DNA from: Plutella xylostella
Taxonomy: Eukaryota > Arthropoda > Insecta > Lepidoptera > Plutellidae
Reading direction: 5' to 3'
NCBI RefSeq assembly: GCF_932276165.1
Contig: NC_064008.1
Span: forward strand, 4,345,001 to 4,409,000
Length of the DNA stretch: 64,000 nt
Shown piece after piece: positions 43,488 to 55,160 of the stretch. The notes below the pieces were generated by a model. The model was not told the origin of the DNA and made no database searches. It was given only the letters and a program-made list of their open reading frames with translations. The first letter of the stretch is position 1, and every line of letters starts with the position of its first letter. The position numbers and the translations under genes were made by a program.

Positions 43488-44996
43488 TAGGGAATATGCA
43501 AGTGGTTCAAATAAAGGTCAAATATTATTTATAATAAACTTTCTTGTTTCTTAACTACGACACCATCATTATTTTTGATTATAATTTATTTTTGAGCAAG
43601 TAAATGAAGTTGAAAAGTACAAAAAAACTTCGGTAAATTCTAACTTCCGAGAAACGTCACCCATTTTCTTAGGGCGGATGTGACGTCATAATTCTTTATA
43701 TATCAATCTCAGAATAATAACTTCTTTGCGTTTGCGTATAGTTAAATAAATGTCAAGTGTAAACAAAGAAATGTTAATGTCACCGAGTATTTGTGATGCT
43801 CGTTGTGATCAGATACGATGGATCACATAAAAATTCTTCCAATACGAGTAGATCCTAGCCTCCTATAACCTCTCCACTTCTTGTTTGATATGCTTGTTTG
43901 TTTGCAAAGTTTAGGATTTTTTATATATTTTTTTGGTAGTGTATGGGCTGCCACTAGTTGTTCTATTGTAATGAGGCGTAAACAGCCATTCGCTAGTCAA
44001 CGAGCCACTCAAATATGATCCATATTGCAACACAATAAAATTAAATTTGTATTGTAAGTATTATGACATGAACATGACACAAGTTGCTCTTTCTACTTTT
44101 AGGTTATAATGGCAGTCGTTAGTATATTTCAAAAGTTGTTATTTTTTTCTAAATTAAGTTATGGAAGAATTCTCGTAATCAGAAGAACTGGACACATTAA
44201 ATTTATATTACGCAGTATGAACGAGTAAACTGTGGCCAGCTGCGGAAAAGGACAGCAAAGACTATTGAAAAGTCGAGAGCCGTGTGCCCAAATATTAGGG
44301 AATATGCATATATTTTTATACTCTTAATCGATAGTTTAGATAAGGGGGTTTAGACCTTTGAGATATGCACAATGGTTCCATTCAAGAGAGCCAGGTGCAG
44401 GTTCTTACACCCCCACAGATAATAGAATAGAATGACCCACTAACCCCAGTCTCTCTTACTGAGAACCAAAGTTACAGTAAGTACTTACATACAATACAAA
44501 TATTTCTTTATATTCATATTGCCATAATAGCGTAATATTGTGTACAAAGACAAAGGTCCTCTGGTTTGCGCGCTCCCATTTCAAAAGAGCTACTAGCAGC
44601 TATTTACGAGCTCCCATTACAAAACAGCCACTGTCACACTTTATTACCATTACAAAACAGCCACTGATCACACTTTATACACTTCCTTTTTCGTTTGTTA
44701 CCATGACAACATTGGTTTGTTGAAAATACAAAAGTACTCTGTGATTACTTGATTAGGTAAAAAATCTATGCCGACTGACAGGACTCATTATTCTGAGCCG
44801 TGAAATTAAACGATTATGACGTCACGACAGCCCGCCATCCTAACGGGAATTTCAAAGTGGTCGTGATGGTTGTAATTTTTTAACTTTCTTTAAAATACCT
44901 TAAATTACTTATTTTGGCGTTGAATTTTTTTTACTCTAATAAAGTGATGTAAAACTATCCAATAAAAGTATAAAAAAAAATTACGCATATTCCCTA
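43488..44996. mobile_element. 1.5-kb TIR element with subterminal CRE-like sites
   Basis: Starts TAGGGAATATGC and ends GCATATTCCCTA. About 185 bp inside each end, TGACGTCA lies in a conserved context: GCGGATGTGACGTCATAATT on the left, ATTATGACGTCACGACAGCC on the right. So the ends are imperfect inverted repeats longer than the visible 12-bp TIR. No transposase frame is seen. The first ~530 bp also occur at 38742-39270. A LINE tail (44345-44432) has inserted, and another AGGGAATATGC lies at 44305. Confidence 0.6.
44345..44432 (+). repeat. LINE 3' UTR fragment with (AATAG)n tail
   Basis: GATATGCACAATGGTTCCAT, GAGAGCCAGGTGCAGG and TTACACCCCCACAG followed by AATAGAATAGAAT match the 3' UTR of the insertion at 30950-31259. 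Confidence 0.7.
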
Positions 44997-45371
44997 TTTA
45001 CTGTGAAGGAAATTTGCACATGTAGATTCCAGATGTTAAATTATATTATAATATTAGTAGAGACGATGTATTTATCTAAGATTTTTACAAAAAAGCATCT
45101 TGGTCTTCTTATATTTTAGGACAAGTTTCGGGAAAGTTTCCGTGTAATAAACTGCCTATTTATCAAAGTTTCTAAACTTGGACTCACCCGCCTTGGTCAA
45201 AAATGTGTATATAAACAGAAATACGCAAGGTCATGGGTGACCTGAAACGAAACTTTAGTCTTTAGGGAGAAGATTGGTATTATACTTGTGGGAAAGTTGG
45301 ACTACCCGTGGCCTAGTGGTCACTTTGGCAGTTTGACAGATGCGACCTAGCGACCGTATTCATAGAGCTTA
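44997..45371. other. Nothing firm; possible tRNA-like words
   Basis: CCGTGGCCTAGTGGTCACTT near 45308 resembles a tRNA A box but no convincing B box follows. Otherwise unassigned. Confidence 0.4.
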
Positions 45372-45583
45372 TAGTGCCACCAACTTATCTGTTCCGGTGA
45401 GTGCTGACGTAAATGTCTAATATTTCTTCATTCTTTAAAATGTTAAGTTTCCCGTAATGGTAATTTACCCTTGCGGTTTTAATAAACCCATCTAATTCTT
45501 AACAATTCATAATTCATTAGTAAGTAATGAGATATGGATCAATTTAGTTCGCTCTCACCGGAACAGATAAGTTTGTGGCACTG
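45372..45583. mobile_element. TA-flanked MITE, CAACTTATCTGTTCCGGTGAG termini
   Basis: 212 bp. The left end TAGTGCCACCAACTTATCTG continues GTTCCGGTGAG; the right end is CTCACCGGAACAGATAAG followed by TTTGTGGCACTG. TIRs of about 34 bp with three mismatches, and TA outside each. The interior is AT-rich without coding sequence. Confidence 0.75.
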
Positions 45584-46213
45584 TACAAAGGGTTTATAAG
45601 TGGTTTGTAAATCGACAAGACACACACGATTATCGTACTTAAAGTCATAAATTTATTTTCGAGGCAAATCTATAAGTTCAACCAACTGTTTGTGTAAGTT
45701 GTATAAATACTTGCATAGAGAATATATTCTTTATTTGTACACAAACAAGAACAGAAGTTACATAGTTTTACCTTATAAACATTGTCACATACGTACAAAA
45801 ATGACGATAGATTTATTGATTCAATATAAATATTAATAACTGTTAGTTGTTTAAGCTGCTAGTGTAAATAAATAAAAATATCTTAAAATTTGCCCCCAAG
45901 AGGTAGCGGTGTTGCTCATGAAAGTTTCTTGGAATTAAATTACCCCATTGGTATTTCGTATTTTTTATTGTATGAATTAAATGTTTCACTATCATACGAG
46001 TATTTCCCTGAAAATGCGGGTGCCTAAAAAGCATTTCAGGGTACTTACCCGTGACTCATTACATTAATCAATCAAGACATTTAGGTATATACTAGCAACC
46101 TATAGCTATATATACTTTCTTGTAGGAAAAATAAAGTCAACACAACACTGCTAAGAATTCACCTGATCCACATAAAAAAAAAACGTCTTGCGAACGTGTT
46201 GTAGCAGCAACCG
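45584..46213. other. Unassigned; LINE-tail-like stretch
   Basis: At 45722-45765 TATTCTTTATTTGTACACAA resembles a minus-strand LINE 3' end with polyadenylation signal. No gene is seen. Confidence 0.4.
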
Positions 46214-46357
46214 CAGGGGGCCTACTACTGCTTTTCAAAATACGAAGTTTCACAAATCCTCACATGCAATTAACACGTTTAATGCAACGAGATAGAGTGG
46301 AGGTTCACGCAACAGTTTCTGAAACTACGTATTTCGTCGAGTAGGAGTAACCCCCCC
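46214..46357. mobile_element. Imperfect foldback MITE
   Basis: GGGGGCCTACTACTG...AATACGAAGTTTC is mirrored by GAAACTACGTATTTCG...GTAGGAGTAACCCCCC. TIRs of about 40 bp with several mismatches. Non-coding. Confidence 0.55.
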
Positions 46358-47364
46358 GTGTCAATGCGAAGCACGTACCAGGGCTTTAGCAGTACCGAAG
46401 AGGTATTCGTACCGCATCGCAAAAGTCCCAGACAGGCTACTGAGATGTTGCGAGTGTTTTTAATTTTCTTAGACGACAGCCAGACGACCTAATTACTCGT
46501 AGTGGCGACTTGGCTTTGGTTAGGAGCGTTTCTTTTAGATGCTTGCGGCCTTTTTTTGTTTGACAAAATTAAAGAAGATATTAGTACTTCGCAATTATTT
46601 AATTATAGGATCCTAATTATAATTATTATATAATTATTCAATTTGTAAAATTATGACGAGAACTCTGTGGAAGGACCAAACTGGATGAGTGTGGCACAGA
46701 ACTGTGAAATTTGCCGAAACATGAAGGAGGCATATATCATGCAGTGAGTAGACAAGACAAAAAGAGAAATTTGTTAAATGGTGCATGAAATAGGTACATT
46801 TAAATGCAATTCATGTGTTTTATAGAATTATTTATTAAAATTCACTGGTACTCTGTAACCATTTTATGAAAATTTGAGGAATCGCGGAAGATCTGTATGG
46901 AATTCTGAAAAAAGTTTTTATTGCATTTGATTCCTTTCAAGTCCGATGGACCGAAATGAGAGTTGTAATAATATTTCAGCGAAAATTACCAACGCATCAT
47001 CACGATAAAGGGTACATTGATGTTGGAATTGAAAATGTATTTTTGAACATACTTTTATGAATTGTATTGTCTCTCTGTATTGCTAAATAGCCACACAATA
47101 CATACCCGTGAGTTTGTAATGTATAGTATAATAAGAACTAATTCTATGAAATTGCTATTGCGCCTGAAGTTTCGTCTATATAATATGCAATTACGCCATC
47201 AAGACTTCTTGTAATTAGTCAAGTAACTATCAGGTCATTATTCTTTGCGGTGGACAGTAACAGCCAGGCGCAATAGCATTTTATACAAGTACCTATAACA
47301 TTCCCCGATATTTAACACTAAAACTCGCATAACTTTGAACGGTAAGCCAATATTTATAAAAAAA
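46358..47364. other. Nothing recognised
   Basis: 1 kb without a supported gene or repeat. Confidence 0.5.
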
Positions 47365-47562
47365 TGCTGTTCCCGCAAATTTCGCTTCGCCTTAAAAAGT
47401 TTCCCCGTGGGAATTCCGGGATAAAAAAGTAGCCTATGTTCGTTCTCAGGGTCTAGACCATATGTATACCAAATTTCATTCAAATCCGTTCAGTAGTTTT
47501 GACGTGAAAGAGTAACAGACAGACACACACAGTTACTTTCGTATTTATAATATTAGTTAGGA
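47365..47562 (-). mobile_element. Lep1-type Helitron, 3' terminus decayed
   Basis: The minus-strand 5' end TCCTAACTAATATTATAAAT begins at 47562. The 3' end reads GGGAACAGCA instead of GGGAACAGCTAG. The 81-codon minus-strand frame is repeat-derived. Confidence 0.8.
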
Positions 47563-47584
47563 TTAGGATGGCAAAGAACAGTCT

Positions 47585-47705
47585 GGCTAACATTACCCAC
47601 AAAAACAAATCGAAAATCGGTTCAAACGTTTTGTAGCTACGCTACTACAGACAGATACACAGACACGTCCAACTTATAACACTCATCTTTTTTGTCGGTA
47701 GTAAA
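47585..47705 (-). repeat. CCGACGAAAAAGA repeat, second copy
   Basis: Minus strand: TACCGACAAAAAAGATGAGT, GTAGTAGCGTAGCTAC, TTGAACCGATTTTCGATTTG. Same family as 1599-1765. It lies directly beside a Helitron. Confidence 0.55.
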
Positions 47706-48164
47706 GAAAGATACCTGGGCTGGTATGTAGACTACACATTCAGGCTAGGTGGTAGAAATATGTACATTTTCAGTGGCTCCCATTCGCACCTGCCGCCCTA
47801 TACCGGCGAATATACGTGATATTTTTAGCATACGTTTTGCTCTACTCCCAGTTTTTCACCTACTACCGTTATAGGTGTAACAGGTACAGTTTTTCTGGGG
47901 ATAAGTATACATTCATTTTTGTAATCTTAAAATTAATATACCTACGTAAGTCGTGTACACAGCCGCTTTTTACAGTATACAAAAACATGAGTCTTTTAGG
48001 TAGGTATGTATAACATAAAATAGTTTTCGATCTTTCATTCTAACATTATAACGTGAAAGTTTGTATGAATGAATGAACGGACATTGTTACTACCTGGTTG
48101 GCCATGTTAGCGTTTGTGAGGACAATTACTGTTATCGCACAATTTGTTGCAACTAGCTGTCATT
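47706..48164. other. Nothing recognised
   Basis: Unassigned non-coding sequence. Confidence 0.5.
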
Positions 48165-48265
48165 TATTATTATTAAACTCTTTATTGAACAAAATAAATT
48201 GTTACAAAGGCGAACTTAATGCTAGCAGCATTTTCTACCAGTTAACCTTTGGTATTTATATCTTG
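48165..48265 (-). repeat. CR1-group LINE 3' UTR with hairpin variant
   Basis: Minus strand: AAAGGTTAACTGGTAGAAAA, TGCTGCTAGCATTAAGTTCG, then TTGTTCAATAAAGAG and an (ATA)n tail. The hairpin at 48218-48232 has arms AATGCT/AGCATT, a third paired version of the conserved stem. Confidence 0.6.
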
Positions 48266-48290
48266 TCACAGCCATACTGTGCTACGCGCA

Positions 48291-48344
48291 CTGGAATTCC
48301 CACGAAAAAAAACCCTTTTTAAGCACGCTTGCGGGAAAAGCTAG
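48291..48344 (+). repeat. Helitron 3' end fragment
   Basis: CTGGAATTCCCACGAAAAAA, AAGCACGCTTGCGGGAAAAG and terminal CTAG. Only the last ~55 bp of a Lep1-type element. Confidence 0.65.
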
Positions 48345-48837
48345 GCGAACAATAAATAATTTATATGTTTAATTTACTATACCTACCTGATTGCTGAAAC
48401 ATACAATAAAATGATAATTATATTTAAAAATTTACGAAAATTGAACCTTACAATACTCGTATATAGACATAATATAATATGCATCACAATGCCACCGATA
48501 CAGGATGGAACCAGGAATGCAGTATTCAGGAAAATGTCGCAGTCACCAGTGTAGTCAACGTAGTGCATAGAAACTAGAGGTTTGTTCCCAACTGACACAA
48601 TGTTATTTTTATATTTGGGTAAATATATTTTTTATATTATGACGCCATGATTACTATATTGCGGTCAAAAAAATAATAATGGAGCAGTACAATGCGAAAT
48701 TTTTATTTAAATTCTTTAAAAATAATATGGTTTACAGGTTACCTATAGATAAGTACATAGTTAAAATAATAAATTGATAGTCCGTAATTTCTCTAAAATT
48801 TTGGAATTGAATATTAGTGAGTGACATTAGAGTAGGT
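48345..48837. other. Nothing recognised
   Basis: AT-rich, no supported feature. Confidence 0.5.
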
Positions 48838-49255
48838 ACTTTATTCACAGTTATTTATTTATTTATTTATTTAGGTAATCCACTTAACACTATCATTACA
48901 GGATTTCTCCCAATACAATAGCGTAAGGTATACATATAAAAAGGTAAGTAATAAGTTAATAACTAATTATCATATAACATACACAGCAAAGAAATAAAAA
49001 TAAACAGTCAGTATCATATAAAAATATACTAGTAACCTACATACTATAACACAATAATTAATTCATCAGTGTATTAAAAAACAATAGCGTTAATAATATG
49101 AAAATGTATGAGTTTAAGTATAAATCGCTTTAAGCGATAAGACCGCCATTTGTACATATGTGTTAGATTAAGTTTTGTAATATTGTCCATATTTTTGTAT
49201 ACAAATAAAGATATACAAATAACAAATAAATAAAGAATATCTTATCTTATCTTAA
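48838..49255. repeat. LINE-derived stretch with 3' UTR hairpin
   Basis: Opens with (TTTA)n and a retroposon-like segment (AACACTATCATTACAGGATT). From 49105 on the plus strand it carries the conserved block ATCGCTTTAAGCGATAAGAC then CGCC (hairpin 49124-49138), a polyadenylation signal near 49204 and a (CTTAT)n tail. Probably two abutting tails in opposite orientations. Confidence 0.55.
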
Positions 49256-49924
49256 GTTGAAAGATACAAATGCAAAAAGATCTAAGGGCCATTTTTATCC
49301 GTAGTTAACTCAACCATTGGTGGAAAATGGCAACCATTAGTTAAAAATACATACAGACGAATTGAGAACCTACTTTTTTCGAAGTCGGTGAAAAACTAAA
49401 AGAATTCGTATGTAGCTGTCATGCTTAATATGTGACTTGTGACTTGACTAATGGTTATTGTTGACTTTGGGTAAAAAACCCGGCCCAAAGCACCTTAATG
49501 TCACTGCTAAGCTGGGAAGCAACCTTAACATAGTTTATACTGTACATGTACATAAGATACATTTTTACGAGCTCGTATAAATTATTGAAAAAAATTTACT
49601 CATTCAACGATTTCTATACAAAACTTCAACCAAACAACTAGATCTAGCCTCTTTTCCCTGAATTTTTGTTATAAGCTGTGTTGTAAAAATTGTGTTTGTT
49701 TAATTTCAAAACTGAATAAATCAGGTGGCTCATTCATTTTGAAAAAAGGGCTTACTTTTTTTTGAATTGTATCCAAAAAATGACAATAGGCGCCGCACTA
49801 TCATTTTCTAGTCTTTATTGCACAAAATATTTCGGTCTTAATTTTTTTGAGTTATTAGTGGAAACAATTGTAAAACTGTGAGATGTTTTCATGCAGATCC
49901 TTTGTTACAGAAATCACTCACAAA
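49256..49924. other. Mostly unassigned
   Basis: ACGAATTGAGAACCTACTTT and CGAAGTCGGT at 49358-49392 recur from 21057, marking the end of a shared repeat. Otherwise nothing. Confidence 0.45.
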
Positions 49925-50123
49925 TCCTAACTAATATTATAAATGCGAAAGTAACAGTGTCTATCTGTCTATTACTCTTTCACGCCAAAACTACTTAAAG
50001 GATTTGTACGAAATTTGGTATACATATGGTCAAGACTCTGAGAAAGAACATAGGCTACTTTTTATCCCGGAATTCTCACGGGAAAACTTTTTAAGGCGAA
50101 GCAAAGCTCGCCGGAAAAACTAT
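49925..50123 (+). mobile_element. Lep1-type Helitron, slightly decayed
   Basis: TCCTAACTAATATTATAAAT at the 5' end after a host A. The 3' end GCCGGAAAAACTAT replaces GCGGGAACAGCTAG. The full interior is present. Confidence 0.8.
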
Positions 50124-53100
50124 CTTGAATAAAAATAACTTTACAAGAGGCTTGTGCTAACAATTTGCAGACTACGTCACATTACCGTTCTAAGTGGACA
50201 TTCGCCTTCTCCGCACGTCCACCATTCTTGCATAATGCTCTTTAAATAACCAACGGGTGATAACACTACGTTGTACGTTAGTCTTACAGTAACTGTATGT
50301 ATAATACGGTTTACTAGTGATGGGACTTAGTGAGTTTTTCTTCCACATTGTGATATTTTCGCAGGTTATCTATAATGTTTTTATTATTTACGGAATTTCT
50401 TCACTCGTGAAAGTAGTGAAGCTGTGGACATCAACGACGGTCAATCAACGATTCTTAAATATTATAAACAATTATCAGCCATCAATTAATTAATAATAAT
50501 GTTTCATTTCGGAAAAAAATGTTAGTAAAAATATTTTGGATTTTAAAATGTCGACCGATAAAATATATGTAGGCAAGCAATCTAAGCCGGAAAAACGATT
50601 TTTTTCAAGGATATTTTTATGATACCAAATTATCGATTGAGTTAAACTGTTACACCAATTCGATTAATGCTGGGCAAACATTTGCACCAATCAGCTCTAC
50701 TCCAAACACAAGTGGAAGTGGGAACACCTGTGAGCAAACTTGTGAGAATCCAGCCAGCTGTAAGCGTAATCTGTTTGCTTTACATTTTCGGTCTTGCTTT
50801 TACTTGAAATTTTTAATCGTTCCGACGGTACGAAACGGGATTTTACCACATGTAACAAGGGTTTGTTTGTTCTGTAAATTTAAATGTAAAAAAGAATTGT
50901 TTTTTTGTGATCCTTTTGCTAACTTTGTTGGTTATTTTTTTTGTATAAAATACTAATGTGCAAGTGAACAATGAATACACGACTAGACATTACACAAATT
51001 ATTAACTAACTGATGTGATATTATATTACGAAATAGTATTTACAGAATTCCAATTTGGATTGGATGCGTATTATCGTGTCACTTTAAATAATTATGAAAC
51101 AGTCCTTTATGATTATGATACATGAAGCAACGGTTTCATAACATTATGGAATTAAATTACTATAAAATATAAATTCACGTCTAAAACAAAGAAAACAAGT
51201 TTTCACGTTAAAAATGAGAAATATTTAATTCAACCTCACTACACGCACCACAAAGGGTTTCGTTTCAAAAGCGAACGTTTAAACTTTTAAATTTGGAACG
51301 AGAGTTCGTTTTTTCAAAAGAATTTAAATTTGGAGAGTGACACGGCTCGCGGAGTCACAGACAATAGTAATTACAGGAGTTAGTTCACAGAGTACCACGG
51401 GGAGGCACGTCCACTCATTAATATGCTAATACGGTTCCGGGCACCATCGAATTCCGAATTGCCAACGTAAAAAAAAACTAAAGTGGTGAGAAGAGGAACG
51501 GAAGTACCGACACAAATGCGTAGTTTTTGCGGGATATTTAGTTTGATAGGTGTTTGTTTTGTATGTTGTGTAGGTCTCTACACAAAAGTGCATGCTTACA
51601 TACTTTCATTTGAGTATTTTGGAATCTTTCTACTTAGTATTTTGCAAGTATTGACAAATTAATTTTGTAGGGTGTTAGAAAAAAGGCTTGCAATAACAAA
51701 ATAGGACAAAACATTAACTACTCAAGTAGTCTTTCTGAAAAACTTTTAATGTATAAGTTCGGAAAAATCTTTATAAGGAATTCGTACTCTATAGAATCTT
51801 TGTATGTTACCATTTATGGTATGGGTGATGTAGGTGGATTTTTATTTCGCGGTGATATATTTATTTTCACCTCTACACCCATTTGGCTTACTTTACCACA
51901 TTCAACACTCTGTATAATATTTATGTATTTGTAATAAATAAATAAATAAATGTATTTGTATAAGTAGATATGTTAGCTATCTGTTTAGTGTCAGTATAAT
52001 TACTAAAACTTTTAAAGGAATTTATTCAACTGCTATGGGCAATAAAATAATAAATTAATATCTCCTTTGAGAACTTGTCTCCTTTGATCCATCACAAAAT
52101 AAAATAGAAACATAAAATCAAACTTTGAAATATAAAAAGCCGCTCATTAAAACATAGTTTAGAACGCGGGCAAATAATTCATGTAATTATCCTAGATTAA
52201 AAGTTAAATTTGAACCAAGAGCATAGCACTAATGAAGAAAGTTCCTCGCTGAAACGGATAGCTATAGACTTATTAAAAGTTTTTCAAATGTTCATGTTAC
52301 TGATTAAATCTTCGCTGTGCTAACACCATCTTTCTTGGATAAATTAGCATTTATCATATAAAGTAAATCTTGACTCTTTTTTATTTTTTAATATTTTATA
52401 GACCTTCAATGTAAGCTGGATGGTAAGAAACTTATAAAATAATAGTTAAGTATATTAGTGCAATCAAACAAAGAAACAAATTATATTCTTACAGAGTCGT
52501 ATCCCAGGCGTGAAGTTCGTTTTAGCCTACATTTTTTTCGTTAAAACCGTGGCAGTATCAATTCAGCAGGTAAACGATGCCATTATAGCGAAGAGCCGGC
52601 TAACGATAGACTTTAAGCTCTTTGTATTACGGCCTTTTTCTTTTTGCTTTTTAACCTCCATCCTAGAAAATAGGTCGGGTTCTTTATCCGTTGGCTCCTG
52701 TGATTTTTATCTATTACGTCACGGCTTCTATTGATGATAATAGCGATTTCTTTGATCATTATAGTCTGAACAATCACCTCGGTTAAGAAGGTAGGGAATT
52801 TAACACCATATTCGCTGTATTAAATATACCGGATATCATCATGAGATGTAGGTACAGAATAAGTGTGACTGGAAAATTTTGGAATGGATTGGATTATGCT
52901 ATGAGTAGTATTTTGCAACGTTTAGCATAATTATCTCCATATTGATTATTTTCTTAAAATGCTCAAATCACAGGCCGGTTAATTTCTTTACATTACTAAA
53001 ATTTATGAAGAAAAAAAATTATCTTAAATCTCTATTAGTTTATAGAGAAAAAAAGAAAGAAAAACAACATACTTTAATGCCACAGACGAAATTTTCCACT

Positions 53101-53392
53101 TTAAAGATGTATACTTAAACCTTACCTTACACCAACCATATACCATAAGACTATCGACTACATTTTAGTACAATATAAGCTAAAAGAGATATCCAGACGT
53201 AAGCCTACAATATCGTCAATAACTATTGTAGGTATTAACACACGAATAACCTTGAAGAGGCGATAGGCGAGCAGCTTATTCGCAACAAAAGAAAAACTTG
53301 AATAAACTCGTTGTATGAACATATTTCGTTTCATAATCCACAATAGTAGCGCTTTCGGTAAAGTGAAAGTGGGAAAGTAATATATCTCGACT
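50124..53392. other. Longest unassigned stretch
   Basis: 3.3 kb with no repeat family or coding exon that I can support. The frames at 51749-51934 and 52510-52734 show no recognisable domain. This is the least repeat-rich part of the window and the likeliest place for unrecognised intronic or regulatory host sequence. Confidence 0.4.
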
Positions 53393-53719
53393 ACTTAGAG
53401 CACAACCTGACCAACCAGAGGAGAATTGACTTGGAAATCCGGCTTAAGTGGAGCTGGATTGGCCATACGCTGCGGAAATCCGAAGACTATCCACCCAAAA
53501 TCGCCCTGACAAAGTGGGCTCCATCTGGCAAGCGAAAGAGGGGACGGCCAAAAACAACGTGGCGTCGCACTGTCGTGCAGGAGGCAGCCGCCCTCGGCAT
53601 GAGCTGACACGAAGTCGAAGGCGTGGCACAGGACCGGTCAGAGTGGAAATCTACACTTCGAGCCCTATGTCCCTGATTAGGGATCCCAGGACCTGATGAT
53701 GATGATGACTTAGAGCACA
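53393..53719 (+). mobile_element. 5'-truncated LINE with 12-bp target duplication
   Basis: ACTTAGAGCACA at 53393-53404 and 53708-53719 brackets a 303-bp insert. The insert encodes a LINE C-terminus and ends in a (GAT)n tail. The exact flanks show a fairly recent target-primed insertion. Confidence 0.9.
53405..53673 (+). pseudogene. LINE ORF2 C-terminus (GKRKRGRPKTTWRR type)
   Basis: In frame from about 53408 it reads TNQRRIDLEIRLKWSWIGHT, then APSGKRKRGRPKTTWRR and VAQDRSEWKSTLRALCP, ending at a TGA at 53671-53673. This is the usual tail of a widespread class of insect/arthropod LINE reverse transcriptases. An internal TGA at about 53603 (after ALGMS) breaks the frame. No catalytic domain is included, so the copy is dead on arrival. 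Confidence 0.75.
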
Positions 53720-54390
53720 TATTTTTTTTTGTATCGTAAATATTTTTTTAAATGCAGTCACCAAATCAAGATATCAAACGATGTTGTAAGCACAATCCCC
53801 AGTAATAAAGTATGAAGTAACGTTCATTCATATAATACATGTAACAAAATGAGAAACTTTGGACATCTCGCAATTAAAGGTCCCATAAAGCTCATTCTAT
53901 ATTTTGGAATTTTGCTACAACAACAAATTTTGGAACAACATTTGATTTCATATTTTGTGTACCTATATACGCATTTATCTATACAACGGATCTGCCTGGC
54001 AAATTTATCTGGCGATTGATCCGAGTCAGTTACGCCCTTCACTGACGGATTCAGACAAGTTTAATACGTCACTCGATAAAGCTCAATCCGTGCACCCCTG
54101 ACTAAAGTAACCGTACTGTTCCGCTTTCACTCGGTCAGCAGAAATAGTCACAGTGCCGCTACGTGATTGTAATAAGAATCCACCAATAACGGACGAGATA
54201 AAAGATACTGGCGGCTGTAGGAAAAAACTGCGAGCAAAAAATGAAACGTAATGCACAATGAACCGCCTGTGAGAATAACAAGAGCTGATACTGGATCACG
54301 GAATAATGGGTTGAAGCTTGTAAAAATCTTGCTTTTCTTTTGGTTTTTTAGGCCTATGATTTCATTGAGAAGCACGAATTTAAATACCAA
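53720..54390. other. Nothing recognised
   Basis: Non-coding sequence without supported features. Confidence 0.5.
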
Positions 54391-54584
54391 TTAGCTGTTC
54401 CCGCGAGCTTCGCTTCGCTTTAAAAAGTTTTCCCGTGGGAATTCCGGGATAAAAAGTAGCCTATCTTCTTCTTCAGGGTCTAGACCATATATGTGTACCG
54501 AATTTCATTCAAATCCGTTCCGTGAAAGAGTAAAAGACAGACAGACAGACACAGTTACTTTCGCATTTATAATATTAGTTAGGA
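54391..54584 (-). mobile_element. Lep1-type Helitron, full length
   Basis: 5' TCCTAACTAATATTATAAAT begins at 54584. The 3' end is GGGAACAGCTAA (one change from CTAG) at 54391. The palindromic GCGAAGCGAAGCTCGC is intact. Confidence 0.85.
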
Positions 54585-55029
54585 TTTTGGAGTATTTAAT
54601 TTTAAATTTGAACAAAATTTATGTTTTTGCTTGGTTTTATTCGAATGGACCCAAGAGTATAAAGCGAGTGTATTATTAAAATCAATAAAGATACTATTAA
54701 ATCAATAACTTTGTTCGGCTTTAAATATCGCTCTTAAGAGTCATAAAGTATATTACTTTGTAAACCATTTCACAGTTCGTTCATGAAAGGTCTAAGCTAC
54801 TATTATTTGCCAAATAGACCATCACCTTACCCTTTCCTATTAACAATTTAAACACAGGATCCTCCCTATTAAGATATTAAATAGAAATAATAGCCGGAAG
54901 TGGTTTTGTATAAACCCTTTTAGATTAAGTAGGACGGGTGTGTACAATGTTTATAATAATCCATAAGTACTTAAATCCAAACTGAAATTTTAAATGCAAA
55001 GTTTGATAAATTTTAAACTAGGTATACTA
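54585..55029. other. Nothing recognised
   Basis: AT-rich sequence. Confidence 0.5.
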
Positions 55030-55160
55030 AAGGGCTAGCACGGGGCGCAATTAAGACGTGATAAAAGTTTTCCGTCGCGCTCGCTCTTGAGGCTGATCGA
55101 TGTAAGTGAGTGCGATGCAAAACTTTTGTCACGTCTTAATTGCGCCCCGTGCTAGCCCTT
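55030..55160. mobile_element. Short MITE with ~42-bp near-perfect TIRs
   Basis: AAGGGCTAGCACGGGGCGCA then ATTAAGACGTGA...AAAGTTTT is mirrored by AAAACTTTTGTCACGTCTT then AATTGCGCCCCGTGCTAGCC. The unique centre is only ~45 bp (GTCGCGCTCGCTCTTGAGG...). The target duplication is unclear. Confidence 0.75.

Noticed and set aside
38742..44020. Direct repeats as LTRs of a retrovirus-like element
   Set aside because: No TG...CA ends, primer-binding site, polypurine tract, gag or integrase lie between; the interior is a non-LTR LINE and Tc1 pieces, and the right copy continues into a TIR element.
44305..44316. AGGGAATATGC as a third end of the 1.5-kb TIR element
   Set aside because: Only 11 bases match and the following sequence (ATATATTTTT) differs from both real ends; chance or a micro-remnant.
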